Shown: piece after piece, positions 48,101 through 57,311 of the stretch
How positions within the stretch are numbered: the stretch's first letter is position 1
How the letters are laid out: the number at the start of each line of letters is the position of its first letter
Assembly (NCBI RefSeq): GCF_001949145.1
Contig: NW_019091520.1
Span: 381,183 to 445,182, forward strand
Source of the DNA: Acanthaster planci
Lineage: Eukaryota > Echinodermata > Asteroidea > Valvatida > Acanthasteridae
DNA length: 64,000 bases
Direction of reading: 5' to 3'
Position numbers and translations under genes: made by a program
The notes under the pieces: model-generated
The model's input: the letters and a program-made list of their open reading frames with translations, nothing else
Told to the model about the DNA's origin: nothing
Databases searched by the model: none

Positions 48101-51100
48101 TTAAGTATTAAACCTATTTTTGTTCTGCTCAGGGTTCCAGTCAAAATCTGGATATATTCACCATTTTGCAACAACTTTACTCATGGGTCGACCATATCAA
48201 AGTTGAAAGCGAGGATAGCTACTTGAGTTTGAATGTTTGAGTAGAAATGAGAGTGATAAAATGAGATTCATGAGAAATTAGTACTTATCTCTGCTGAATA
48301 TTGCAAATATGTGACTAAACATACACAAATATACCTTGGTGCTTTAAGCCACATTCAGAAAAATACTGAAAGAGGGGCTTGGAATGCAAGGTAATCATAA
48401 AACAGCCTGGTGCCATTGAAATCAACAGTTTACAATTTATGAAACTGATTCAGGGAATAAGATTGACTACCAAGTGAATAAGGTCTATGCCAACTGAAAG
48501 CTGGAACCCTTCTCGAGGGCGCCAAAACTTCTCAAGCAGTATACTACAAAATATGCAACTAATGAATATTAATTACGAATACATGAATTAAGAGAAAACA
48601 AATCAGCGATAAAGCAAGTGTGCATCTTGAGACAAAACTGTAACCAGTTAAAGGCTAGTTTGGTGAATGCACAAGCGAAGCAAACTGGACGATTTGAAAT
48701 GCTGGCAGTGAAATGCGCTAGGGTTGAAATGCATTCAGCTTGCACAAATACGCAAAGTGAACTTTTGATCTGACCTCATATTTTTTTGCATAATTCTTAT
48801 GCTAGGTTCATGTATGAACCAGCTGGTTATAAGTCACTCTGTGTAAACCAAAAGGTGGTCATTGTTTACAAACAAAACAAAAGTCTGTGTTTCTGCTCCA
48901 GCTGCAGGATGGGCCGACAAGACTAGAGCACGCATGTGGCAGGACTCTTAAACTGATACTGCTGTATTAAGCTTTAACATCAGAGTAATCCAACAGCTCA
49001 GAGCTGATTGGTGTCAACCTGGGTGACAGCACCCACTGTGGCCAGGAACTGTTAGTGTGAAGTTTCACCTGAGCCTACCTCCATTCCATTGTCACACCAC
49101 TGGAAGTTGTCATCTACGAGTCGCACGCTCTGCTTCATTTCCATGGGCGCTGTCAATCTATTGTGAACAGGAACTGCAAGGAAAAAGACCACATCCACAC
49201 AGAAATGCGTCAATTTCAGTAACGGTACAATTGAATTTTCGACCTTTTGTTCGGGAGAAAATATGAATTGGTAGTACCAAATTCACACAAAAGCAAATTC
49301 AAATTTAATGAACGTATATTTACAAAATGCTGAAAAAAAAACCTTCGAGGAAAAGTAACTTTTGGCCATATTCAAGTTGGGCATGCAATGTACATTTACA
49401 TGTAGTTGTTTTAAGTTGACTCATAGCACTGTCAAATATGCTTTTAGAATGCAACTTTTTCATGTGACAAAATAACTGACTTTTTCCTGTTTTGTTTCAT
49501 TGACTCAATGTTGGCATATTTAAAATCGCAAGAATATATCAAATATCTCATTATTGAAATAATTGGCACAGGCCTAAAGTGACAACTCAATTTGTTTGGT
49601 ACAAAATAAGACAAATTTCAGTTAGAATATCAAGTGACTACTATATTTTATTTTATACTACTATGAAAGGAAATAAAACTGGCCTAATCCTGTCAGATAC
49701 AGCATTGTGCAACAGGTGGAAGAGTCTGGTGCAGTTTGATGCGCTGGTTAGTCAAAAGCAGCCCAACAAACTGGTTATGTTGAGACAATGGGAGCTAATG
49801 CCATTGAACAATGCCACTGTTGGATCTTATGTCAACTGGAAACCACAAACGCCGCGTTTACACTTGATCCTGCAAAGGAGGATCAGATCCGGCGAGAGCA
49901 ATCACGCGAGAGGATCAGATCCGTGCCGCGTTTACAACGGATCCTGATCCCGCGTGGCATCGATGAAGCACTGCAACCTCGGGGCAAAGGTTATGGGAAC
50001 AGTTCGCTGATTATGTGCAGTGGAGCAAAATGTCAGCCAGTCTACGTGCACTTACGCCCTGTACATACGTCCCGTCTTATCTTACGTAGTTTCAGATGAA
50101 ACAATGAAAAATGGGGAAATGGAAGGTTTTGGATCAGCGATATGTAGCAGTAATGGAAGTAACTAAAGGCGACGTGGATAAAGCATGGGAATGGGCAAGT
50201 ACCAGTTTACTACCAACTCACAGGACGAAAGCACATAGGCTTAATTGGGAACCAGCGTAATGCTGGTTATGTACGTAGCGGCCGGACCAACAGCGTATGT
50301 ATGGTGCGTGTACAATGTCATGCAAGTATACATGACATGTAAGTCTTCACGATGACACAGACTTGTTTTTCGCTCGCTTCAAGACTTGCACCGGATGCAG
50401 TTACTTCAAATTCCGGGATCTGATTCGAATCTGATCCAGTGTTGCGTTTACACTTGCAAATTGATCCCGCGCGCAGGATATGAACCGGATCTGATCCTTC
50501 CCAAAAGGAGGATCAGACTTCCCAAAAGGAGGATCAGATCCCGGGGTCAAGATCTGATCCAGCGTTGTGTTTACACACGTTTTTGATCCGGATCTGATCC
50601 TGCTCACTAGATCAAGTGTAAACGCAGTGTCAGGCTGTTTGGCCTTGGGGAGAGTTGACCTGTTGGATCTTGTTACACTAAACAGGCAAGCCACTTTGAC
50701 AAATGATGCAGATTGACGTGTCTGGCAGGGTTTCTAACCAAAGTACCCTAGAGGGTTAGAATTAAAATAGCAACGTCTATTGTAATCATAATTACCTTCA
50801 ATGGTAATTGCAGGGGCTGTGCTTTGCTGCGACAGTGGTCTGGCACCCTGACCCACCACCTGTGGCTGACTGTGGGCAGCCTGCCCAACGTCAGCCAATC
50901 CGGTCAAAGGGGAACTTCCGTAGGTGACGGGGGACTGGTAGAGGGCTGCACTTGCCAAAGAGACCGTGCCCATGGGCGCTGTGGCAGGAACAGGGCGGGC
51001 AGGGGCGGTCTCGCTCTGGCGGGTGATGATTTTGAACTGTGGGGTGGACTTGGAGACTTCGCCTGCTTGGGTTGAGGGAGTGGCACCCCCACGATCAGGC

Positions 51101-54100
51101 GAGGAGCCATACAGTTCAGGTTTACTCTACAAATACAACGACAAACACACTGTCCTACCTGGCACTAAAAGGACATTTTGGCTCAGACATCCATGTGCGT
51201 ACCCAGAGTCAGTGGACAGAAATCCTGAGAAATTTTACCCCTGCAAAAACTACCAAACAAACTCTACAGAAAGTGGCTTGATGTTCACATATTGATTGTA
51301 AAGATGAACAAAGAAATCGACGACGACTGCAGCCAGATTTGGACCTGCCACCTCTGGAATACTGCACCCATGCTCTACCCGTTGAGCTACCCAGCCCATG
51401 TTGGGGTGGTTCTTCCCATTTAAATGTATCAAAACCTTTGTTCAAGCCCTGCAAACCAATTTGAAAAAGGTAACCAAAAACAAATCCCCAGATTGGCGAA
51501 TATTTCTCAGGGAGGATTTATGGACTAAAGCAGTGACTAGAAAGCATTAATGAGGTGGCACCACATGTGCTCTTGGATAGTTGAAGTGCATTGGTCACAC
51601 ATATGCCTCTTCACTCAACAGTATGTGTGCATTCTCAGCCTTGCTAAAATGCTGGCATGGCATCAAGTTTAACGATGGCAATACGGTGCCACTGTGTAGC
51701 AATGACGCCTACCTGAATTAGTCTACGGGAATGAAATGGATCCCACACATGGATCAGCAAGGATCTGTGATGCCCTAGAAATTAGACGAATATAAAGAGC
51801 AAACATCTGTGCCCCCCTGTTACGAAACACGGGGGCAAAGACTTTTGATCTATGCTTGTTCCTTCAACGCTCTTTACCAGTATATGTAACAGAACTCATT
51901 TTTCACATGAAATTATTTTAAAGGCATTCTCTGTGACCAGCTTTTTACAACGCCTAGGCTACATGTATTTCTTGACATTGGGCACTGCCGCTGTGAAATC
52001 AATTGAGTTATATACATGTATGTAGGCACCCACCCCTGATGACGGCTGTGAAGGATTACAGTAAAATGGACAAAAAACCCTTGTTGAGTTTGCATGTGTT
52101 CGAATCTGAAACAGTTGACAGGCAATAGACCGATTGCACCTGCTACATGTAAGTCACGTGACCTATCGGTACAGTGGGTACTAAACATCAAGAAAACATG
52201 GCTTCTTCCCTTAGCAAAGTGTGTTTTACAGTAAGTGTTATTTATTAAAAAGTAAAGTTGATTTTCAGTATAGTACTTACCACATCAGTTGTCTGAGTAT
52301 TTCACCGTAGTTTACGCTTTGCTATGGGAGAATGCAATGTTTGCTGCTGTTTGACACCCACTGTAGGTCATGTGACTGAGTACATGTACATGTTCAGATT
52401 AAAGAAGCACCAAGTTATGGCCAATGAATTTGAACTTTGAGCACTGTGATTGCAAATTTCAAGTTAATCTAGGAGAGATGCTGGAACTTCTGGCATGTCT
52501 GACAATTACAAACTTATTTCGTTTTAGAAAAAATGTCCTCGAGGATCAAGACTGGAAATACCTGGGGTTGAGAAGTGGTTGACTTGGCAAGGATAATTGT
52601 CGGCTTGCTGACGTGGGGAGAGCTGAAGTCATCTCTGGAATCTTCTTGTGTCTACCACCAAAAAAAAAAGAAGAAAAACAGCTTTGGTACATGTAACTTC
52701 CTTTTTCAGTATGTTGTGATTTAAGCCTAGCTTCCATATTAACATGAAAGAGATGCAGACAGCATACATATAAAAGTCTGTGGAGATAGACAGTCATGTG
52801 GACATGCTTTTATTGTGATTGACATGGACACAGAGAGTACATGTACTTGTAGGTAAAGCTGAATCACGTTGAACTGTTTTGGCAGTCTACATGTACATCA
52901 AGTTGTAATTTGTAGGCCCTGACCATTAATTAAATGCAAAATGCAAGTTTAGCTTTGTGAAGTGCTGTAACCACCTGTTCAAAAAGGGCATGTCATTCAG
53001 ACAAAAGCTTTGGGAGTTTTGGATGGCACTTTGCTTCAATTGTTTGGTTGAATGATACAATGCACTGCCTGTCAGTGTCTTGACTTGTCACCTGCTGTTG
53101 GCATTCGTAATGAAAGTATGGAATCCTAAATACTGAAACAGTTATTCGAGTGAAATGATGGACATTAAAATGAGCAGGTGTTGATCACAAGTCGGGTGGC
53201 AGCCAGGTCTGGTCAAAACTAGAGAGGGACGAACGATAACAAAGGTGGTGGCCAAACATTGTTAATTCATCAAACAGCTTGTGAAATGACGGTTGGACTT
53301 GACAATTGGTGGCAAACATGATTCCGTGGTTCTTTCATCCCTATTCACCTCTGTGGCCAGGGTTCGATTCCACGCTCTGTCCACGAGTGGGTTGGGTTTT
53401 CAGTCCCAACATGTACCTGATTTTATGGGTTTTGCCCAGGATAGTGTTCTGGGGTTTCCTACATGTAACTGCTACTCATTGTCTCATCATGTTTCTTCAA
53501 CCTTGTGAAAAAAAAACATCTTGGGCTCTTCTGAGGAATCCTCGGTTTCATCACCAGAGATGTTTAATGATTATTAGAAGATAAACTGGACAATCGACCA
53601 ATCACAGTAGAATCGCATCAATGCAGCTTGTGAAATATTGTCCAATGAGATATACCGGTATGTACTTGGTGCACCCATAGTCAACATGCAGAATCTGAGA
53701 CAAAACAACAAAATTGAACATACAAAAGGCCACATGGTTGTTAAGGGGTGTGGCTAACTCAGAAGCAGCGGTACATCAATTGTAACTGGTTGCTGGTACT
53801 TCAGGTATGTACATGTAATCGATAAGAGGAGGGTAGGATTAATAAGAAACATATCCAAGATGTTTAATGCTTTCAAAGGCAAATTTGATTTTGCGTATGT
53901 ATTACCAGTATTTCACAGATAGGGTACATTCATTTTAATAATCCACTCCACAAAATTAGAAACAATATCATCCGGCAAATCCAACTTACAGGCACCTGGG
54001 ATTTAACAAATCACACATATCGGTACGGATACAGTACATGTTTCCAAGTCTGGGCTAGATACAAGTTGATTGAGACACCCGAGGTGGTCCTGACTTTCCT

Positions 54101-54346
54101 GGATACAAGAAAATATCCCTTATTGTACTCTGAAGGCCGTACCATGAAAATCCAAAGTTGTTATCTCACTAACATACACGTACATGTGTTTTAAAACTTC
54201 TCCAATGGAATATGGAATGCATGTACAAATCAATGCTGTTGTGAAGCACTCACCTTTGACCTGCCCCGTCTCCTCCGCCGTCGCCCCCCACCATTAGGTC
54301 CTCCGCTGGCTCCGCCCACTGGACCAGTTCCTCCTTTGGTAGCCAT
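24149..54346 (-). CDS. SMG9: SMG9, nonsense-mediated mRNA decay factor (SMG1 complex subunit)
   Basis: Eleven coding exons, right to left: 54254-54346, 52562-52651, 50796-51126, 49079-49173, 47823-47935, 46634-46841, 43777-43966, 42294-42401, 26322-26447, 25089-25230 and 24149-24227. All junctions are GT..AG with matching phases; the frame gives 524 residues plus TGA (the human protein is 520). The N-terminal ~170 residues are Gly/Arg- and Pro/Ser/Ala-rich and include KPTIILAKS. The G-like domain follows: KQSVRLVDDNFQW, DQTDFLVVGVLGLQGSGKS (P-loop at about 218-225), GVDFFVTNERVMLLDTQPVL, AAFLFTVCHVVLVVQDWF, VFVLNKARQEDF. The end is WFHYAARMWETIRKS. In the family SMG9 pairs with SMG8 and binds SMG1 kinase, controlling UPF1 phosphorylation. 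The exon upstream of 54346 stays open, so an extra N-terminal exon (57312-57351) is possible. Intron 8 (15.8 kb) hosts two antisense TRIM-NHL genes. Confidence 0.95.
24920..25075. repeat. 45-bp tandem repeat, about 3.5 copies, in SMG9 intron 10
   Basis: CTCTGAG starts recur at 24924, 24969, 25014 and (as CTCCGAG) 25060. Each is followed by ATGGGGTTTTCAACAACAG-type sequence and AAAAAG. The array ends about 14 bp before the donor side of the exon at 25089-25230, so it is close to the splice junction. Confidence 0.7.
25531..25725. repeat. Two-copy direct repeat of about 120 bp in SMG9 intron 9
   Basis: GCTCAATATTTCGAGAAATA at 25541 recurs as CTACTCAATATTTCAAGAAATG near 25661. Both are followed by a T-rich stretch with TTTTCTTAAA(T/C)(G/A)TTT. 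It is AT-rich and non-coding. Confidence 0.5.
28160..28228. repeat. Short tandem repeat, 14-bp unit, about four copies
   Basis: ATACTGAATACGGG and close variants recur (GGATACTGGATACTGAATAC, GGGGTACTGAATACGGG). The array lies in SMG9 intron 8, about 720 bp upstream of the first TRIM gene. Confidence 0.7.
28950..30905 (+). CDS. TRIM-NHL E3 ubiquitin ligase, single exon, nested antisense in SMG9 intron 8
   Basis: A single uninterrupted 651-residue frame. I chose the ATG at 28950 (AACAAAATGGCC) because it gives MAEVTTEDVLHKIS directly before the RING, parallel to the second TRIM gene; the frame stays open upstream only through a GTG. The RING finger has C20, C23, C35, H37, C40, C43, C60 and C63. 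B-box 1 is at about 106-142, B-box 2 at about 168-201, the coiled coil at about 205-305, and an NHL-type propeller from about 395 to the end (NPYDLAVTPDNKLVVID, GLARTLAGELAVAD, SVKIYHKE). Such proteins ubiquitinate targets or bind RNA; in invertebrate deuterostomes the family is large and often linked to immunity, but no target is visible here. A polypyrimidine/AG sequence just upstream may be the acceptor of a 5' UTR exon. Its closest neighbour is the paralogue at 36099. Confidence 0.9.
   Translation: MAEVTTEDVLHKISQDHLECTICFQRFNRPKFLNCLHTFCCECLENYKRSQHSQSPTIPCPLCRKETAVPSNGVSGLSDNFSMAALVEEFTHQESLVRRQKSRIVCEVCEEDEAVSRCTDCKEYLCGECQRAHQRAVKTKKHDIATLEDLRSGKAIFKSKMRDEIPKCKKHTSQDVCFFCSTCKVLICAVCTALDHSKPLHAYEDIDAAEASLREEAKLLQSKAKDSRQKFLVAKDFVDTASERLELMLADTSADITQRADEEVARIRLKEASLKEEVAAIGKEKAKLLKNAQESYCENLKWTQGTLEMAKTVLDQSSCFELLELKENLLCNLNDITELKIPCPKDSLSPFIEFKPTQIKKVSLGRILLKEKWSLKAHFDGKVDTGKTKGGFKMAASVATFTNSNIVVADFEDYKLHFFTPQGQHKSEFDGSRDKCDGQLHNPYDLAVTPDNKLVVIDKPNVKVFDATNTNNIKYLFSFTPSPFNFLANKAWSDLSCIAVDEKNHIAVGDKGRQIISLHEIDGSLTSEVEAELLDRRLAISNKGQLIYSNYQQAKLVSLDFDGREVFSLDTVVEGKQMKPAGMCCDHHGDIFIILHASDEHGTGQIHHYSASGVYMGCIATGLWNPLGLARTLAGELAVADMLSVKIYHKE
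31136..31141 (+). terminator. Candidate poly(A) signal of the first TRIM-NHL gene
   Basis: AATAAA lies 231 bases after the TRIM stop codon on the same strand. An intronless gene with its own poly(A) signal fits independent transcription inside the antisense intron. Confidence 0.45.
31803..32703. mobile_element. Nested inverted-repeat element, 0.9 kb
   Basis: The left end GAGGAAGGACACAGACATGA and the right end AACTCCTGTGTCCTTCCTCC are inverted copies. Both are followed inward by further matching GAGTT...CTGCC sequence. Relatives lie at 2326-2850 and, as a right end only, at 39335-39365. The ORF track shows no transposase. Confidence 0.55.
32975..33320. repeat. ACATGTACAGGTGT minisatellite
   Basis: The words TACATGTACAGGTGTACATG and TACTTGTAAACATG are iterated over about 345 bp with variable 12-30 bp steps. 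The sequence is near-palindromic (GTACATGTAC), so all six frames are open as MYMYRCTC-like or VHVHLYMYT-like strings, which are spurious. The homologous copy at 39510-39560 has only one TTTTGTACAGGTACACTTGT unit, so the array expanded in this copy. Confidence 0.9.
34855..35035. repeat. 33-bp minisatellite, about five copies
   Basis: The unit is built on TGCATTGGTTGATCCACATA followed by CATACAGTGTACA, with a period of 33 bp. It is flanked by ACATGTACATGTACAT simple sequence. Frames stay open because 33 is a multiple of three; I reject them as genes. Confidence 0.88.
35440..35665 (+). mobile_element. Possible 3' tail of a non-LTR retroelement
   Basis: A C-rich stretch (CCCCCCTTTCCCCACCCAAT) is followed by TTTGTTGATTC, TGTGCTGTGACTGAG and an AT-repeat tail (TAAATAATAATATTAATAAT). 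This layout resembles the 3' UTR and tail of a non-LTR retrotransposon. No reverse-transcriptase remnant is seen, so the call is weak. Confidence 0.25.
36099..38348 (+). CDS. TRIM-NHL E3 ubiquitin ligase, single exon, second copy in SMG9 intron 8
   Basis: A single open frame of 749 residues from the ATG at 36099 (MAGVTIESVLERIS). The RING has the same spacing as the first copy (C20, C23, C35, H37, C40, C43, C60, C63). B-box 1 (about 109-140) lacks the first cysteine of its first zinc pair: KREQCNSKEE here versus IVCEVCEEDE in the paralogue. B-box 2 (HDETRCENHGDLVHFYCNTC) is intact. A coiled coil spans about 215-310. The C-terminal NHL-type propeller (about 390-745, ending LAVADKNSIKIFQKV) is split by an insert of about 90 residues near 483-578, rich in Glu, Ser, Thr, Arg and Val. 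The protein ends with an extra CYTEINHVTYV tail. It presumably acts as a ubiquitin ligase; the target is unknown. It is transcribed opposite to its host gene SMG9. Confidence 0.9.
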   Translation: MAGVTIESVLERISQGHLDCPICSNRFKQPKILECLHSFCTHCLEDLCQAGDPNSPALVCPTCRKETRLSKDGVSALRNNFPLTALVEEFNKQEELLRVLKAKDKREQCNSKEEVVSKCTDCDHFMCVKCKQTHEQLESTRGYKVVATSDVLTGTRITQETPRSNEHDETRCENHGDLVHFYCNTCDLLICTTCTVLDHCCPEHDFVDISLAEETCKQEVQVLLHEVEHCKREIQDALELTEIALCRLKATASQAVSEITDMANREVDRVRQREIMLKKKVAEIDQERSAQLEKSLVGYCGQLQRADKTVHRIHELLEAGNSLKILSQKQGILSTLKNVAGEHSPPKLDELVFETFDFHAKEVPHTFGQFVLSKWKLRAEFGAEAGKVNSFLMVQEINIFANGDIVTVDADQNKVSVHDSNGHFKYHFGGKADKSEQSLNVPSRISVSHPDNRLFLVDGRVVKVFNSEQAYLYSFTPSMHKMHSEYEAGLYKSTDDTRHTGERTAELSRECTEARSPNRVASANKEMEGASETRPELVAEVGSDLKTEVGCYVGEDVDMRLENVQSQATSDVQPEAPSKCMYCYALSCLAISENIVAIGDEESKMISLHSLDGSLIRTLPANLIEDNLAINDSKELVFTNYQESRLESMDLYGNKVFSVTTTHRGKLVKPTGVCCEGRWSIYLGLGRGTGEIHHYDNEGRKVGCIIQQLCNPLGLALTPASELAVADKNSIKIFQKVKCYTEINHVTYV
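38633..38638 (+). terminator. Candidate poly(A) signal of the second TRIM-NHL gene
   Basis: AATAAA occurs 285 bases after the stop codon on the coding strand. Confidence 0.4.
39300..39903. repeat. Second copy of the 32640-33805 repeat (right half of the hAT-type composite)
   Basis: From CTGGGCAGTTCAAACTC through CTGTGTCCTTCCTCCATGG, TGGAGCTGGGTCACAAACAA and GTTCGGTTTAAAACCTGGTA to the right end ATCAACGACCTTG, this segment follows 32660-33805 closely. It lacks the left half and the minisatellite. Because it keeps the junction between the nested and outer elements, it copied an already nested arrangement or is a segmental duplication. It lies 1 kb 3' of the second TRIM gene, whereas the first copy lies 0.4-2.9 kb 3' of the first TRIM gene. 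Confidence 0.7.
40357..40505. mobile_element. About 150-bp inverted-repeat element
   Basis: AGTACTGAAGTGTGACG near 40358 mirrors GACGTAGTCACTTCAGTAACT near 40482-40502. The core holds another palindrome-like pair (GCGAACAAG ... GTTGGTTCGC). No coding signal. Confidence 0.45.
42478..42700. mobile_element. 223-bp inverted-repeat element in SMG9, related to 8679-8918
   Basis: The left end GGGTCATTCTACAAATTCAG mirrors the right end CCTAATTGATAGAATGACCC. The immediate flanks ATTT and ATTT could be a 4-bp target duplication. The ends and a central stretch resemble the element at 8679-8918. Confidence 0.5.
42925..43215. repeat. 15-bp minisatellite, about 19 copies, in SMG9 intron 7
   Basis: The unit is GAACACCGCTATCAT with a minor variant GAACACCGCTATAAT. 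The period is a multiple of three, so strings such as MNTAI or HRYHE run open on both strands. The array lies between two firmly assigned SMG9 exons. Confidence 0.93.
43375..43745. repeat. About 71-bp tandem repeat (with ~25-bp sub-units) beside a SMG9 exon
   Basis: GGCCTATAGAACACTAGTGC, CTGGGGACTATAGA and GCCTGGGGTCTATGGAACAC alternate. Roughly three 71-bp units are flanked by decayed single sub-units (for example GGCCTACAGAACACTCCATC near 43732). The array ends about 30 bp downstream of the donor of exon 43777-43966. Confidence 0.85.
44124..44544. mobile_element. PIF/Harbinger-type MITE with TTA target duplication
   Basis: The ends are about 40-bp inverted repeats: GGGCCAGCGACCATTTAGAC continuing CCGGTTTGAAAAGG on the left, and the matching CCGGGTCTAAATGGTCGCCG to GCCC on the right. 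The trinucleotide TTA flanks both sides (44121-44123 and 44545-44547), the duplication made by Harbinger-type transposases. Length is 421 bp with no coding capacity. It lies in SMG9 intron 6. Confidence 0.75.
45087..46101. mobile_element. hAT-type non-autonomous transposon with perfect 8-bp target duplication
   Basis: The left end CAGTGTTGTATCCAAGACC and the right end GGTCTGGAGACCTACAACACTG are inverted copies over the outer ten bases. The octamer GCAACTGG flanks both sides exactly (45079-45086 and 46102-46109). Next to each end lies an array of GAGACCAAGACCGAGAC-type repeats, in direct rather than mirrored orientation. The 1015-bp body shows no transposase. It lies in SMG9 intron 6. Confidence 0.88.
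47328..47465. repeat. Dispersed repeat, copy 1 (copy 2 at 50640-50765)
   Basis: GGGGAGAGTTGACCTGTTGG followed by ATCTTGTTACACT, then GCCACTTTGACAAA(C/T)GATGCAG and GGAGGGTTAG, occurs here and at 50640-50765 in the same orientation with about 85% agreement by eye. Confidence 0.7.
49847..50630. repeat. GATC-rich inverted-repeat region
   Basis: GCGTTTACACTTGATCCTG near 49854 mirrors CTAGATCAAGTGTAAACGC near 50607. Between them GGATCAGATCC, GGATCTGATCC and TTGATCCCGCG recur many times in both orientations. It resembles a decayed fold-back element whose sub-terminal repeats are palindromic GATC words. Its right end is 10 bp from the dispersed repeat at 50640. Confidence 0.55.
51305..51400 (-). 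repeat. tRNA-derived SINE head
   Basis: On the - strand GGGTAGCTCAACGGGTAGAG is a standard tRNA D-arm / pol III A box. About 35 bases later GGTCCAAATCTGGC is a decayed B box. The order and spacing are those of a tRNA, but the acceptor stem does not close, so this is a SINE or tRNA pseudogene. It lies in SMG9 intron 2. Confidence 0.6.
53355..53580 (+). repeat. Possible SINE with B-box-like motif
   Basis: CCAGGGTTCGATTCCACGC contains a consensus B box / T-arm. It is followed by about 180 bases with a run of A (53507-53515) and a later region rich in TCTT/TGAGG. No A box is found, so the head may be truncated. Confidence 0.4.
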
Positions 54347-54389
54347 ACCTAATTCAAGAAGCTTGTCTCGAGGCAGGATCGTAGGACCT

Positions 54390-57311
54390 GAGAATTAAAC
54401 AGAGGATAAAATGGCTCCAACAGTTTGTACATGTACGCATTTTATTGCATTTTGGTTTCTTCGCGAGTACTACCCTTCTTTATCTCATAAGGATTTACCC
54501 ACCTTATCGCTATTCAAACAGAAATAATAAGAAGTGTTTACTGAATAATTAAAGGCAAATGACTGAGCCTTACAGGCTACAGATTACAGGTTTTATTATT
54601 TTATTTGTCTATGAATTCATGTACATGTACAGGTACTTATATACACCTTTTCTTTGTTAATTGTTAGATATTAATTGTTAGATGATTTATCTGTATTGTT
54701 CTTGTTCTGCATGTCCAGTTTTGTCCGTAAAGGGGCCCCTACTCGACAAGCTGCGCTTCTTAGCGGTCCCTCCACCTTTGTGAAGAAATAAAGTGAAGTG
54801 AAGTAGAAGCTTATTAATTTTCCTTTATTTACAGCCAGCCTTCATCGCAAGTAAACAAATTGGATAGGGGTAACTACATGTACCCCGGTACTGGCAGGAT
54901 CATGTGCATTCACATACATGAACACGTATACAAAACGACCAAATGGTAACGAAAGGGCCAGATTGGTACACATGTACATTCCAACGGCGCATGCCTCAAA
55001 TGAGGCATGTCTGTGATACTGTAGGACCCATGGCCTGTCCTTTCACCCACACGATAACTCGCACATAAGCTCTGTTCTCAAATGACCTTATCATATTGGT
55101 GGTGCACTGCACTGTACTGTACTATAGTTCATATAACAGGTTGATCCTACATGTAAGCTCACTCGTCGCCCCGTTATCGTTTCTACCAAAATTGTAATTT
55201 AGAGCTTTGCGAAAGATTGAGCTAATGAGTAAAATGCTCTTGTCATCGGAAATATAATTTCAAGCTACATGTACATGTACAACGACCACAAATGAGCCTA
55301 TCCATATACATTTTTCTTCATTGAAGCTCGGATTTTTTAAGACAGGTTGTAGAGGTGGGCGGAAGAAAAACAAAGAAAGATTTCCTATGATTTCCAGAAA
55401 AACAAATTAGGGTCTTGACAGGGAAAAATACAACAAAAAAATTAATTTAAAAAAAAAGAAACAAAAAAAGAGGTATCCCTTACCACTAGTGCTAGCCACC
55501 AAAGACCAAAGCTCATAAATTGGAATCGGGGGCTTTGACGTCAGTCGGACAGCTGAACAAAAAACTAATGTTTTCTTAGAGCACATTTCTATTGGTAATT
55601 TGTTTTTTGGCCGATCTGAGACTTCTTAAACTAAACAAAATTATCTCTTTTTCTAGTTCTGAATCCAAAAATCAGCGGGTCCCAGCACCCACTTCAAAAA
55701 AACTGTTGTCTAACTTACATACGTCTACACACGTACCTGTACATTCTTGCATGATCGTTAAGTGAAATCTTGAACCTGGCACAATTTATCGTACTCCATC
55801 CTGAGTTGGTTTGCCTTTGAATAACATCCATTCATGGGATACAAAACTCAGAAAGGAGTGCAATAAATTTGTCTGAGAGTTACATGTAGGCTTGCACTTA
55901 AACATCATTAAACAAGACAGTGACTCTTAAAAACCCATTTCATACAAACATTACATACATATAGACTGGCAAGACTGAGTATGCCTGATGAACATTTTCA
56001 TTGTGTTCATGGGGGATTATGTAGGCCCTACATCATGTACTTAGGGACCCCAGTTTTTTCATTTTAATCTTGCAAAACTGGTCAGTCCCCCCTCGACTCC
56101 GCCATGTGTCATGTGTTAAAACTCCCACCAGTTTCCCCTAAATTCACTCAAAACTCAAAATCCTGCCCTCTTTTCACAACATCAACCCTCATGACCCTAC
56201 AGATGTCACAGTCATCCAGGCCCTACCTAGGTAAACCATACTGCTCTATGGGTAAAGCCAGAAGTTAAAATCTAGGTCTCCTTAGTACGTGTCAAAATAT
56301 ACAATCCCCAGCAGGACGGTGTAATTTTATTTAGGCTGGGCCTACGTGTAAAATGACACCAACGGCAATGAATGAAGGAACCGTGGTCCAACCTGGCATG
56401 CCTAGCCTGGGCAACATGACGGAACACGTTCATGAGACATTTTTCGTACTGCACCTTTTCCAATTCATCCACTAAGCAAAGAATATCACTTACCAGAGAA
56501 AAGCACAATTTAGGCCTACCCAGTAACTAAATTCAACTCAGCATATCAAGTGTACCGTTTCAGGCTACAAGGGGATGTTGGATGCGATATGCTTGCAGTT
56601 GCACTACGAGTTTCGCATCGCAGCGCTGTTCAGTATCTTTGGTATTGCTACCAATGGAGGGCGCTTTCACTCATACGTCGAGTCTAGAGTTTGAGGGGGG
56701 GGCAACGGTTCCTCCAGCTACACGGCCGGTGGTCTCTTGTTCTGACGTTCGATCGTTACGTACGGTGGGAACATGACTCAATGACTCAAGAACACTGTTC
56801 TCGGAAGGAAGGATCACACATCACCTCCTAGTTAGCCTTTCGTCAAGGCCTTCGATGCTCTGTGTACGTGTGTGTGTGTAACTGCAAAGCGACTGGACAG
56901 GAGACCAGGCGAGTGGCGCAGCCACGGACCTTTTAATTTCCAACTTGATTAGGCTATGAGGTTTTGTGGTGTATTATTCATAAGCTTTCTGATATGTATT
57001 ATTCATAAACTCATAAATGCTTACGCAATGTTCCCATCTGGTTTTTCGATGAGAGCAATAAGCGGTGAGATGACAACTATGATGCTTGTTGATGGGGGAT
57101 GGTGCTGACGTTGGAGTAACACTTCATCAAGGCCGACTGATCCAAACAAAATGGCAGTGCTTGAAATATGGAGCTCTACCTATTCCGTGGGTATACGAAA
57201 ACGTCACGCCCGCGTACAGATGCTTCAATAGCCTAACGTTGCAACGGTTTAAATACGGCAAGGTGAAGTTTCCAGCGGCATAACTGTCCAAATACTGCTC
57301 AGACAACTGAC
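54390..57311. other. SMG9 5' region / first intron, no supported coding exon
   Basis: The region contains the retroelement tail, ACATGTAC clusters and A-rich stretches near 55430-55470. On the - strand a short ATGAGCTTTGG... segment near 55490-55530 ends in GTAAGG, but its phase does not fit the next SMG9 exon, so it could only be a 5' UTR exon. Confidence 0.4.
54690..54806 (+). mobile_element. 3' end of a non-LTR retroelement
   Basis: The stretch TTAGCGGTCCCTCCACC to TTTGTGAAGAAATAAAGTGA ends in a short tandem GTGAA/GTGAAG tail, the typical terminus of CR1/L2-like elements. Only the 3' UTR seems to be present. It lies upstream of the first SMG9 exon. Confidence 0.4.

Noticed and set aside
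51305-51400. Functional tRNA gene
   Set aside because: A and B boxes are present but the acceptor stem does not pair and the B box has a mismatch, so a SINE or pseudogene is more likely.
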